Origin: Peribacter sp964404805
GTDB taxonomy: Bacteria; Patescibacteriota; Gracilibacteria; Peribacterales; Peribacteraceae
NCBI GenBank assembly: GCA_964404805.1
Contig: CAYOLJ010000025.1
Coordinates: forward strand, 1 to 13,577
Reading direction: 5' to 3'
DNA length: 13,577 bases
Positions 8,029 through 13,577 of this stretch are shown piece by piece. The notes beneath the pieces were generated by a model. That model saw only the letters and a program-made list of their open reading frames with translations. It did no database searches and had not been told where the DNA came from. Numbering within the stretch: position 1 is the stretch's first letter; every line of letters begins with the position of its first letter. Position numbers and translations under genes: made by a program.

Positions 8029-8057
8029 AGTATGGCGCGAATCATCCTCAGCAACAA
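8029..8057 (-). promoter_or_regulatory. Weak promoter-like element before copy B
   Basis: On the minus strand TTGTTG (8057-8052), a 17-bp spacer and CATACT (8034-8029) precede the ATG at 8021 by 7 nt. The hexamers match consensus at three and four positions only. The layout resembles the stronger promoters at 5020 and 11085, which is the main reason to list it. Confidence 0.2.
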
Positions 8058-8091
8058 GGTAAGCCCTCAAGAAAATCAGTCTTCCGCATGG

Positions 8092-9906
8092 TTAAAACCT
8101 CTGCTGCTCCCACAGAGCGAAGAATGCTCCCTCCTTCTCTAAAAGTTCCTGCAGCATTCCCTGCTCCGCAATGCGCCCTTCATCAACAACGATGATCTTG
8201 TCGGCATGCTTGATCGTACTTAAGCGGTGCGCGATGACGATGGAAGTTCTGCCCGAAACGGCATCGTCGATCGCCTCCTGGATGAGCGCCTCCGTCCTGC
8301 TATCAAGAGAGCTGGTTGCTTCGTCCAAGATGAGGATCTCTGCATTTTTAAGAAGTGCTCGGGCAATCGAAACACGCTGCTTCTCGCCGCCCGAAAGCCT
8401 CACGCCGCGATCACCGATGAGCGTATCGAGCCCTTGCGGGAGCTTACCGATGAAATCCTGCAAACGTGCGCGCTTCAGTGCCTCCTGCAGACGCTCTTCC
8501 GACACATCATGCAGGCCATAGGTGATGTTATAGCGGAGCGTATCGTGCAGGAGGAGCGTTTCCTGGCTCACGAGGGCCACGCGACCCAGATAGGATTCGA
8601 GGGTGAACTCGCGAATATCGGTACCATCAATAAACAGTGTGCTGGGAGGACAGTCGTAGTACCGCATGAGCAGGCTGATGAGCGTAGATTTGCCTCCCCC
8701 CGTGGGCCCGACAATAGCTGTCATTTTGCCCTTCTGAACATCGAAAGAGACACCCTGCAGCACCTGTCGATCGTCGAAGTAGCTGAACGTCAGATTCTTG
8801 AAATTAATAGAATGCTGAAGGCCAGGGAACGTTGTGGCTCCCCCCCGTACAAAATACTTTCCTTCTTCGTTGAAGATTTCGAGTACAGCATCCAGCGGTC
8901 CGCTGGCATTCGCGATTAAACCGCGAAAGCCCGATACGGTGCCGAACTTACTCGATGCATTGATGACGATGTAGAAATACACCAGTAGCGAAGGAGCCGA
9001 GGCGATCTGTTCACGTCCGAAAACGTAGAACGACCCCATCATGATCGCCGACACCACAAGGAGCGTGACGATTTCCTGCAGCGGCAGGATCATCCCAAGG
9101 AGCAGCCGCACACGAAAATCGAGCGATGCCTTTTGATTGCTGATGTACTTGTAATTTTCCTGTTCCTTTTGTTCCGTCTGATAGGACTTTACGAGAGAGA
9201 TCGTCGAGAGGATCTCGATGGATTTTTTGCCAAGCGCGCTCCCCTGGGCTGCGATGGCACGCGAGAGGCGCTTGATATGCGTGATCATGAATTTGATCGC
9301 CAGATGAAGAATGACGAAGAGTGGCAACGCAATGAGCGTGAGCTTCCATGAAATTCCAACGAGGATGATCAAATAAACGACGAGTGAGAGGAGAGCTCCC
9401 GTAAATCCATCCATCGCCGACAGGGGATAGAGGGCATTCTGCGAAAATTGCAGGAGCAACGTGGAGTGATGACCCACATTTGTGGTGTCGAAAAAGAGCT
9501 TGCCGAAGCTTAAATACTTCGCAAAGAGCGTCTTGCGCAGATGATGGAGACAGCGCTCCGAAAAGTACCCCATCGTGGCATTTGCGAGAAAGCGCAGAGC
9601 ATTCTTGAGTACATACACAACGATAAAACCGCCGAGAAAAATAACGAAGAGCAAACGATCATTCGCGAGGAATGTCGGCGGTAGCATGCTGATGAGATTG
9701 CCGAGAATCGGTATCTCTGTAGCGAAGGAAAAACTCTTGTTGAGGAACCCGTTGAGGATGGGGATCAGCAGCCCCATACTCACGCCCTCGAATGCAGCCG
9801 AGAGCAGGCTAAACGTAAGCGGAATCAGTAAATAAGCAGGGTGAATGTGAATCCCCTTCAGGAGAGTAAGAACCTTCCCCACATTCGTGCGTTCGCTCTT
9901 TGGCAT
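8092..9906 (-). CDS. ABC exporter, MsbA/PglK-type half transporter with fused ATPase
   Basis: The 604-aa protein joins a six-helix type I exporter membrane domain (about residues 20-340, with clear hydrophobic stretches near 23-50, 85-105, 170-205 and 270-315) to a nucleotide-binding domain (about 365-604). The ATPase has Walker A GPTGGGKST (400-408), Q-loop Gln448, signature LSGGEKQR (504-511), Walker B ILILDEA with Glu529, and H-loop His560, so it should be active. As a homodimer in the inner membrane it could flip a lipid-linked oligosaccharide, as PglK and MsbA do. Its place among glycosyltransferases supports this. The substrate is not deducible from sequence, and a peptide or drug exporter is possible. 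The ATG at 9906 is preceded directly by GAGGAG, too close for a normal Shine-Dalgarno. A run of seven G's (8840-8846) codes for the linker before the ATPase. Confidence 0.88.
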   Translation of the reverse strand: MPKSERTNVGKVLTLLKGIHIHPAYLLIPLTFSLLSAAFEGVSMGLLIPILNGFLNKSFSFATEIPILGNLISMLPPTFLANDRLLFVIFLGGFIVVYVLKNALRFLANATMGYFSERCLHHLRKTLFAKYLSFGKLFFDTTNVGHHSTLLLQFSQNALYPLSAMDGFTGALLSLVVYLIILVGISWKLTLIALPLFVILHLAIKFMITHIKRLSRAIAAQGSALGKKSIEILSTISLVKSYQTEQKEQENYKYISNQKASLDFRVRLLLGMILPLQEIVTLLVVSAIMMGSFYVFGREQIASAPSLLVYFYIVINASSKFGTVSGFRGLIANASGPLDAVLEIFNEEGKYFVRGGATTFPGLQHSINFKNLTFSYFDDRQVLQGVSFDVQKGKMTAIVGPTGGGKSTLISLLMRYYDCPPSTLFIDGTDIREFTLESYLGRVALVSQETLLLHDTLRYNITYGLHDVSEERLQEALKRARLQDFIGKLPQGLDTLIGDRGVRLSGGEKQRVSIARALLKNAEILILDEATSSLDSRTEALIQEAIDDAVSGRTSIVIAHRLSTIKHADKIIVVDEGRIAEQGMLQELLEKEGAFFALWEQQRF

Positions 9907-9913
9907 CTCCTCA

Positions 9914-9942
9914 AAGCTACCGGAAGCCTAAGAGAACAACAA
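9914..9942 (-). promoter_or_regulatory. Weak promoter-like element before ABC exporter
   Basis: TTGTTG (9942-9937), a 17-bp spacer and TAGCTT (9919-9914) lie 7 nt before the ATG at 9906. Both hexamers match consensus at only three positions each. It shares the -35, spacer and start distance with the element before copy B. Operon read-through from 11090 is an equally good explanation for expression. Confidence 0.15.
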
Positions 9943-9960
9943 GAATCGTTTGCAGGAAAA

Positions 9961-11076
9961 TCACATGCGAACCACCTTCCTCATCACTTCCATCACTTTC
10001 TTTCCGAAACCCATCGGCTCATGCGGATCAAAGGGAATGGCACATTTGGCCTGCTTCTCTGCCAAGGTCCTCTGCGCGCCTGATCCATTCTCAAAAAGAT
10101 CACGAAGAGCCGCACGACAATCGCTCACATGTTCAATGAGATGTGTATTGTGTTCCGCAAGTCTGAAGTCGTACCCGGTCGCCCAATCGCTTGGTGACGC
10201 AAGCTCCAGAATCGCAACAATATTTTTGCAAAAGGTGACTGCAAGGTGGACAATAGTCGCGCCGGGATGGATGACGATCGCATCGGCAACTCCGGCGAGT
10301 CGTGCATCTGAATCACGCCCGGCCTGTGCCACATCTTCATTGGCGATTTCCCACTTGCCTGCGAGAAGATCCTCTCTTCGTGTAATGCCTTCTTGCAGTT
10401 CGGGACGATTCTTCTCACCCGGATGTGCGCGAAAATGAACGAGGGACTTCCCGCCGCAATACGACACTCCCTTAAGAAGGTGAGCAAGAAGATTGTATTC
10501 GGCCTGCGGATCATAGAATCCCGACACATAAATGATTTTGGTATCCGGATCGACGGGAACGCACTCGTCTTGGCCGCGCTTGCGCATCTGTAACTCGCCA
10601 CTCTGACGCAGTTCTCTTCCGCAATGCATATTTTCAAGGATCCGTGCCCAGTGATCAGGTGCTCCCACTGTCTGATTACCTCCGTACCCAAAACGCTGCA
10701 GTTCTTCGTCGGAATCAGGCAAGATCGTACACGCCGTTGCAGCCGGAGCGATGTCTTGCATCGCCTGCGGTTCTGTAGCAGCTGTTCCAGGAAAATCTTC
10801 AACAAAGATGAGGCGCCCTGAGAGAGAGGAATTCTGCGCCAGAAGTTCCCGTGCAAAGGCGGCCTCAGGGCGCCCAGTGGATAATCCCAAAACCACGGCG
10901 GCACTTTTTCTCGCCTGTTCAACAGCTTCACGCGCAATAGGAACATTGAGACCGGGAATTCGTTGAACGGCAAACGTCTCGGCTGCCACCGTCTGCACGC
11001 AGTCCAGCACGTTATTCGCCCCCTGATCATTTCCATAAAACGTCACCTGCGGCCGATCTGAACCACCAGAATTCAT
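9961..11076 (-). CDS. Unrecognised GT-B-like protein of the glycan locus
   Basis: I do not recognise a named family for this 371-aa protein. It is soluble-looking, without signal peptide or membrane segment. Its layout suggests a two-lobed GT-B fold. The first lobe runs to about residue 170 and includes AAVVLGLSTGRPEAAFARELL, RLIFVEDFPG and GAPDHW. The second starts at TKIIYVSGF and has LVHFRAHPGEKNRPE (212-226) and AIVIHPGATIVHLAVTF (266-282). The HPGE and HPGAT elements resemble nucleotide-sugar binding loops of glycosyltransferases and 2-epimerases. It lies between a GT4 gene and an ABC exporter on the same strand, so a glycan role is likely. The start is the ATG at 11076, with no Shine-Dalgarno but with a good promoter 8 nt upstream. 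A longer-looking frame (10125-11036) on the same strand is a shadow of it. Confidence 0.6.
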   Translation of the reverse strand: MNSGGSDRPQVTFYGNDQGANNVLDCVQTVAAETFAVQRIPGLNVPIAREAVEQARKSAAVVLGLSTGRPEAAFARELLAQNSSLSGRLIFVEDFPGTAATEPQAMQDIAPAATACTILPDSDEELQRFGYGGNQTVGAPDHWARILENMHCGRELRQSGELQMRKRGQDECVPVDPDTKIIYVSGFYDPQAEYNLLAHLLKGVSYCGGKSLVHFRAHPGEKNRPELQEGITRREDLLAGKWEIANEDVAQAGRDSDARLAGVADAIVIHPGATIVHLAVTFCKNIVAILELASPSDWATGYDFRLAEHNTHLIEHVSDCRAALRDLFENGSGAQRTLAEKQAKCAIPFDPHEPMGFGKKVMEVMRKVVRM

Positions 11077-11084
11077 GGACGATT

Positions 11085-11112
11085 ATTCTAATGAAAAATT
11101 GTATTTTGTCAA
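11085..11112 (-). promoter_or_regulatory. Putative strong sigma70-type promoter embedded in GT4 stop
   Basis: On the minus strand a consensus TTGACA (11112-11107) and TAGAAT (11090-11085, one mismatch to TATAAT) are separated by 16 bp of AT-rich sequence. The TGA stop of the GT4 gene (11111-11109) lies inside the -35. The -10 ends 8 nt before the ATG at 11076, which predicts a leaderless or nearly leaderless transcript. Confidence 0.65.
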
Positions 11113-12254
11113 GCCTCTGACCCTCTCTCCCTGAGAATAGACTGGTAGAGAGTCCCGAGTATCTCGGCCGAATGGTCGAGTGAATACCGCCTCATAACCT
11201 CTTCACGATAGCGCGCTCCGCGCTTCTGTCGCTCTTCAGAAGGAAGGACGAGAAACTCCTGCACCTGTTGCACGAGAACACCGCTGTCACGAAGTGGAAC
11301 AACGAGAGAAGGATCTATGGGTGAGAGCACTTCGCGCACCGCCCCCGCATCGAAGGCGAATGCCGGTCGCCCGCAGGCGAGCGCCTCGATGAGCGAAAGG
11401 CCGAATCCCTCGTAGAGCGAAGTGGAAACAAGAACAGCAGAGCGCTGGATGAGAGACGTGACCTCTGTATCGCTCACTGTGCCGCAGATTGTGACCCCTG
11501 GGATTTTCTCAAGTTCCGCACGTTGTTGGGGTGAACGCTTTCCTACATCGGCAATGCGAGCACCTCCTTTTGTGAGTGCTGCGTAAGTATCGAGCAGATA
11601 GCGAAACCCTTTGCGAGGATGGATAAACGATCCAATCGCAATCACATCGAACTCCGGTTCACTATCGGCAGCGGATGCAAATCGTTCTCCATCTACTCCA
11701 TTGGGCACGATGGTAATTTTTTCAGACGGAATGTCGTAGTCGTTCGACAGTCTTTTTTGCACTGTCCGCGACACCGTCATGACTTGCGGGAGCGTGCGGC
11801 AGAGATACCGTTGCCAACGAACCAGTAAGAAGTACTTCGCCCTCCATGCAAGTTTCTGAAAACCGGAAGTTTCTGCGCATGCCACCTCGCGATCTGCCGT
11901 GACGGGATGATGAACGGCATAGAGCACAGGTACACCCGTCTGCGTGAGACGCGTGAATTGCGGACCCATGGCCTGATTGAGATGGAGGACATCGAATTCT
12001 TTCCAAAAAGAATGATCGACCGGATAGGCCTTGAGCACCGCGCGCGCAAAGCGCCAATCGGCGGAACCGTAGTAGTAGGACCCGAGACGCTCATCAAGCG
12101 TGATGACCCGCACATTCGCAGGGAGCACGGCATTGGGAGGCAGCACTCTGCTCGTGAGCACGGTAAATTGAACATCCGGGAGAGCTGCAAAGAGCGGGAG
12201 GTGGGTGCCACCCTTGAAGACATCGAGAAACGGCATCAGTACACAGACGCGCAC
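11109..12254 (-). CDS. GT4-family glycosyltransferase
   Basis: This retaining GT-B glycosyltransferase has an N-terminal acceptor lobe starting VRVCVLMPFLDVFKGGTHLP and a glycosyltransf_1 lobe. The latter contains VIAIGSFIHPRKGFRYLL, VTICGTVSDTEV and VSTSLYEGFGLSLIEALACGRPA, in which EGFGLSLIE supplies the two glutamates of the GT4 EX7E motif. I chose the GTG at 12254 because family members begin exactly at this beta strand, giving 381 aa. The frame stays open to an ATG at 12305 (398 aa), which would overlap the divergent gene and add residues without homology. The next gene on the strand begins 32 nt after its stop. It probably adds a hexose-type sugar to the lipid-linked glycan at the inner side of the membrane; the sugar is unknown. 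Confidence 0.85.
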   Translation of the reverse strand: MRVCVLMPFLDVFKGGTHLPLFAALPDVQFTVLTSRVLPPNAVLPANVRVITLDERLGSYYYGSADWRFARAVLKAYPVDHSFWKEFDVLHLNQAMGPQFTRLTQTGVPVLYAVHHPVTADREVACAETSGFQKLAWRAKYFLLVRWQRYLCRTLPQVMTVSRTVQKRLSNDYDIPSEKITIVPNGVDGERFASAADSEPEFDVIAIGSFIHPRKGFRYLLDTYAALTKGGARIADVGKRSPQQRAELEKIPGVTICGTVSDTEVTSLIQRSAVLVSTSLYEGFGLSLIEALACGRPAFAFDAGAVREVLSPIDPSLVVPLRDSGVLVQQVQEFLVLPSEERQKRGARYREEVMRRYSLDHSAEILGTLYQSILRERGSEA

Positions 12255-12260
12255 GGCGCT

Positions 12261-12289
12261 ATCGTAGTACCATACGCAACACATGCTAA
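12261..12289 (-). promoter_or_regulatory. Weak promoter-like element before GT4 gene
   Basis: TTAGCA (12289-12284), a 17-bp spacer and TACGAT (12266-12261) lie 6 nt before the GTG at 12254. Each hexamer matches consensus at four of six positions. The -35 would overlap the start codon of the divergent gene. The layout fits the leaderless pattern elsewhere in the window, but the evidence is slight. Confidence 0.25.
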
Positions 12290-13101
12290 GCATTCTCTCT
12301 CGCATTCAAAAACGTTGGCGCAAATCATGGGCATGGTTTCGAGGATGGTTCCGGGCGCACATCGTACTGACGTGGCTCTGTTGGACCAAGAAACCCATCC
12401 GTGATCTCTCTCGCTTTGTTCGACGCATGCCCTTCATCGAACGACGTGAATACTCCCAGAACGGGGAAGATGGCATGATCGCCGCGATCTTCGCAAAGAT
12501 TGGAACGACCAACCGCTTCTTTGTGGAGTTCGGTGTGGAGGATGGCCTGCAATGTAACTGCCGTTACTTACTGAAACATAAAGGATGGACCGGCCTCCTT
12601 ATGGATGGAGGTACGTGGCCCGAAGAAAATGGCGTGAAGAAGGAGTTCGTTACCGCAGAAAATATCGAAGACCTCTTTAAAAAATACAACGTACCGACGG
12701 AATTCGATCTCTTGAGCATCGACATCGACGGAAATGATTACTGGATATGGAAAGCGATCGAGCAGTTTCATCCGCGCGTGGTCGTGATCGAGTACAACGC
12801 AAACAAGGGCCCCGATGCGAGCATCACCGTTCCGTATGATCCCGCCTTCCTGTGGGATAAGTCGGACTATCAGGGTGCCAGTCTGCGGGCGCTTGAGAAA
12901 CTCGGAAAAGAAAAGGGCTACACCCTGATCGCAACTGACCCCTGTGGTGTGAACGCATTCTTCGTGATCGATACCCTCATCCTGGGGAATTTCATCATCC
13001 CTCCTTTTGCGCAAATCTTCCATTCTCCGGCATATAAGGGCATTCCCGGCAAAGGTCACCCCGCCGACATACTGGGACGACCGTGGGTGACAATCTCCTG
13101 A
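12283..13101 (+). CDS. FkbM-like SAM-dependent methyltransferase-fold protein
   Basis: The 272-aa protein has FkbM-type methyltransferase elements: YSQNGEDG (residues 57-64), motif I-like FVEFGVEDG (80-88) for the SAM site, the unusual CNCRYLL (91-97), and DLLSIDIDGNDYW (142-154), corresponding to the acidic strand of FkbM proteins. Near the C-terminus come YQGASLRALEKLG and DPCGVNAFFV. The first 48 residues are basic and Trp-rich (RWRKSWAWFRGWF), followed by a short hydrophobic stretch IVLTWLCW. They could form an amphipathic membrane-binding helix. The gene is divergent from the GT4 gene across only 28 bp and reads toward the rRNA operon. An O-methyl decoration of the glycan would fit the locus, but the substrate is not known. 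A later start at Met49 is possible. Confidence 0.7.
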   Translation: MLSILSRIQKRWRKSWAWFRGWFRAHIVLTWLCWTKKPIRDLSRFVRRMPFIERREYSQNGEDGMIAAIFAKIGTTNRFFVEFGVEDGLQCNCRYLLKHKGWTGLLMDGGTWPEENGVKKEFVTAENIEDLFKKYNVPTEFDLLSIDIDGNDYWIWKAIEQFHPRVVVIEYNANKGPDASITVPYDPAFLWDKSDYQGASLRALEKLGKEKGYTLIATDPCGVNAFFVIDTLILGNFIIPPFAQIFHSPAYKGIPGKGHPADILGRPWVTIS

Positions 13102-13135
13102 AGAGAAAATATTCCAAGAGACGTGCCAAAACTCC

Positions 13136-13163
13136 TTGACGGCATCTTGTGTTCTCCTATGAT
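13136..13163 (+). promoter_or_regulatory. rRNA operon promoter (sigma70 type)
   Basis: TTGACG (13136-13141), a 16-bp spacer and TATGAT (13158-13163) each differ from consensus at one position. The following GGCTTGG is GC-rich, as in growth-rate-controlled rRNA promoters. Transcription would start near 13170, leaving a leader of roughly 205 nt before 16S rRNA. Confidence 0.75.
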
Positions 13164-13173
13164 GGCTTGGCTC

Positions 13174-13191
13174 CGATTCCGTCGGGAATCG
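13174..13191 (+). other. Hairpin at predicted 5' end of rRNA transcript
   Basis: CGATTCC (13174-13180) pairs perfectly with GGAATCG (13185-13191) around the loop GTCG. It begins about 4 nt after the predicted start site. GAGAAATTTT follows, which is too short a T-run to call a terminator. It may protect the 5' end or belong to the pre-16S processing structure. Confidence 0.5.
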
Positions 13192-13268
13192 AGAAATTTT
13201 GCAGCCCCCCTTCGCACACAAGAATCTCGAAGTGAAGGCCGGCATGGTTCGGTCATTCACACCATCGC

Positions 13269-13286
13269 AGAGTAGAGAAGTACTCT
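13269..13286 (+). other. Leader hairpin 2
   Basis: AGAGTA (13269-13274) pairs with TACTCT (13281-13286) around a 6-nt loop GAGAAG. It directly abuts the next, stronger hairpin. Confidence 0.4.
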
Positions 13287-13320
13287 CCATCATCTCCCCG
13301 TCCCCGGGGACGATGCATGG
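13287..13320 (+). other. Leader hairpin 3 with 14-bp GC-rich palindrome
   Basis: The core CGTCCCCGGGGACG (13299-13312) is a perfect palindrome. An outer stem adds CCATCATC (13287-13294) pairing with GATG and ATGG (13312-13315 and 13317-13320), with one bulged C at 13316 and a bulge of five bases (13295-13299) on the other side. It should be very stable in RNA and could be an RNase III or fold-assisting element of the pre-rRNA. Confidence 0.5.
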
Positions 13321-13344
13321 AATACATTTAGAAACTAGTTGTTT

Positions 13345-13356
13345 TTCTTTGAACAA
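13345..13356 (+). promoter_or_regulatory. boxA-like antitermination element
   Basis: TTCTTTGAACAA lies about 20 nt before mature 16S rRNA. It resembles rRNA boxA elements (CTCTTTAACA in E. coli, TTCTTTGAAAA in Bacillus), which recruit NusB/NusE to make rRNA transcription resistant to termination. The position between promoter and 16S rRNA fits. Confidence 0.5.
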
Positions 13357-13376
13357 CCAGGTCAATAAATTTCTTC

Positions 13377-13577
13377 TTTTTGAAGAGTTTGATCCTGGCT
13401 CAGAGTGAACGCTAGCGGTGCGCCTAACACATGCAAGTCGAGTGGGTTTAGACCCACGGCGAACGGCTGAGTAACACGTTGGAACCTGCCCCAGACTCAG
13501 GGATAACCCATCGAAAGGTGGGCTAATACCGGATGGTCTCGTAAGAGTAAAGCTTTTGCGGTCTGGGAGGGGCCTGC
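13377..13577 (+). rRNA. rrs: 16S ribosomal RNA, 5' end (continues beyond window)
   Basis: The sequence TTGAAGAGTTTGATCCTGGC, an exact match to the universal 27F region, is followed by GAACGCTAGCGG, CCTAACACATGCAAGTCGA, GGCTGAGTAACACGT and GGGCTAATACCGGATG, all in the order of bacterial 16S rRNA. The start at 13377 is placed by counting back from the conserved TTGAAGAG to E. coli position 1. About 200 of some 1,500 nt are present. Helix 6 in V1 is very short, GTGGGT-TTAG-ACCCAC (13442-13457). No intron is seen in this part. Confidence 0.97.

Larger units (their letters stand above)
13102..13376 (+). other. Non-coding rRNA promoter and leader region
   Basis: No convincing gene lies here. The stretch holds the rRNA promoter (13136-13163), a predicted leader of about 205 nt with three hairpins, and a boxA-like element. 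Short frames that cross it run into 16S rRNA and are not real. I see no intrinsic terminator between the FkbM-like stop and the rRNA promoter. Confidence 0.75.

Noticed and set aside
7356..8195. A 279-aa open frame on the plus strand opposite copy B
   Set aside because: It is antisense to a gene with clear paralogous blocks, shows no recognisable motif, and crosses the start of copy B into the end of the ABC gene.
8840..8846. Seven-G tract (coding strand) in the ABC exporter gene as a phase-variation site
   Set aside because: It is short for phase variation, codes normally for Gly residues in a linker, and the gene is intact. Only read-level length variation would revive it.
10125..11036. 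A 303-aa open frame on the minus strand inside the 371-aa gene
   Set aside because: It lies in another frame of 9961-11076, is rich in Arg/Ser/Cys without family motifs, and has no start context. The 371-aa frame has the promoter and GT-B-like motifs.
13174..13200. First leader hairpin as terminator of the FkbM-like gene
   Set aside because: It lies downstream of the rRNA promoter and is followed by only four T's after GAGAAA; it would block rRNA synthesis if efficient.
12568..13365. A 265-aa open frame on the minus strand across the FkbM-like gene and rRNA leader
   Set aside because: It runs through the rRNA promoter and leader and has no domain signal; the plus-strand gene explains the coding pattern.
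13199..13408. A 69-aa frame on the plus strand running into 16S rRNA
   Set aside because: It overlaps the rRNA leader hairpins, boxA and the 16S 5' end, so it is not a gene.
1..13577. CRISPR arrays, tRNA genes, insertion sequences or transposase fragments
   Set aside because: I looked for direct repeats with spacers, tRNA cloverleaf signatures and transposase motifs on both strands and saw none.

Overview
The window looks like a piece of a bacterial chromosome of moderate GC. It holds a surface-glycan locus that runs up to the start of a ribosomal RNA operon. The last 200 bases are the 5' end of a 16S rRNA with an unusually short helix 6 (six base pairs and a TTAG loop). Together with very compact packing, 4-bp ATGA overlaps and an almost complete lack of Shine-Dalgarno sequences, this suggests a reduced-genome lineage. 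A member of the Candidate Phyla Radiation such as Peregrinibacteria/Peribacteria is my best guess, at low to moderate confidence. TGA is used as a normal stop (pseC, pseH, pseI and others), so the UGA-glycine code of Gracilibacteria and Absconditabacteria does not apply.

Bases 1-5023, plus strand: a tightly coupled operon for a pseudaminic acid (Pse) type nonulosonic acid. The order is pseC (5' end cut by the window), pseG, pseH, a sugar N-formyltransferase, a PIG-L/LmbE deacetylase and pseI. Four of the five junctions are 4-bp ATGA overlaps. The formyltransferase and deacetylase are extra to the canonical pathway and suggest that an N-acetyl group is removed and replaced by N-formyl. pseB and pseF are not seen and presumably lie upstream.

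Bases 5056-8021: two paralogous 494-aa proteins related to the capsule-synthesis (KpsC/KpsS-like) GT-B glycosyltransferases. They face each other tail to tail and share a palindromic TTAA, so both stop codons fall within 4 bp. The first follows pseI. The second is the last gene of a minus-strand group.

Bases 8092-12254, minus strand, in order of transcription: a GT4 glycosyltransferase, an unrecognised GT-B-like protein, an MsbA/PglK-type ABC exporter, and the second capsule-type protein. A plausible division of labour is that the pse genes make the sugar, the glycosyltransferases build a lipid-linked glycan, and the ABC protein flips or exports it. The specific acceptors and donors are inference.

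Bases 12283-13101, plus strand: a FkbM-like methyltransferase-fold protein, divergent from the GT4 gene. Bases 13102-13376 are a non-coding rRNA promoter and leader with a strong sigma70-type promoter, three hairpins and a boxA-like element, followed by 16S rRNA.

The most interesting non-coding signal is a repeated promoter layout. Two genes (5056 and 11076) each start exactly 32 nt after the upstream stop codon. In both, the upstream TGA stop lies inside the -35 hexamer, the spacer is 16 bp, and the -10 ends 8 nt before the ATG. This predicts leaderless or nearly leaderless mRNAs. Weaker versions of the layout precede two more minus-strand genes and help to relocate one start codon.
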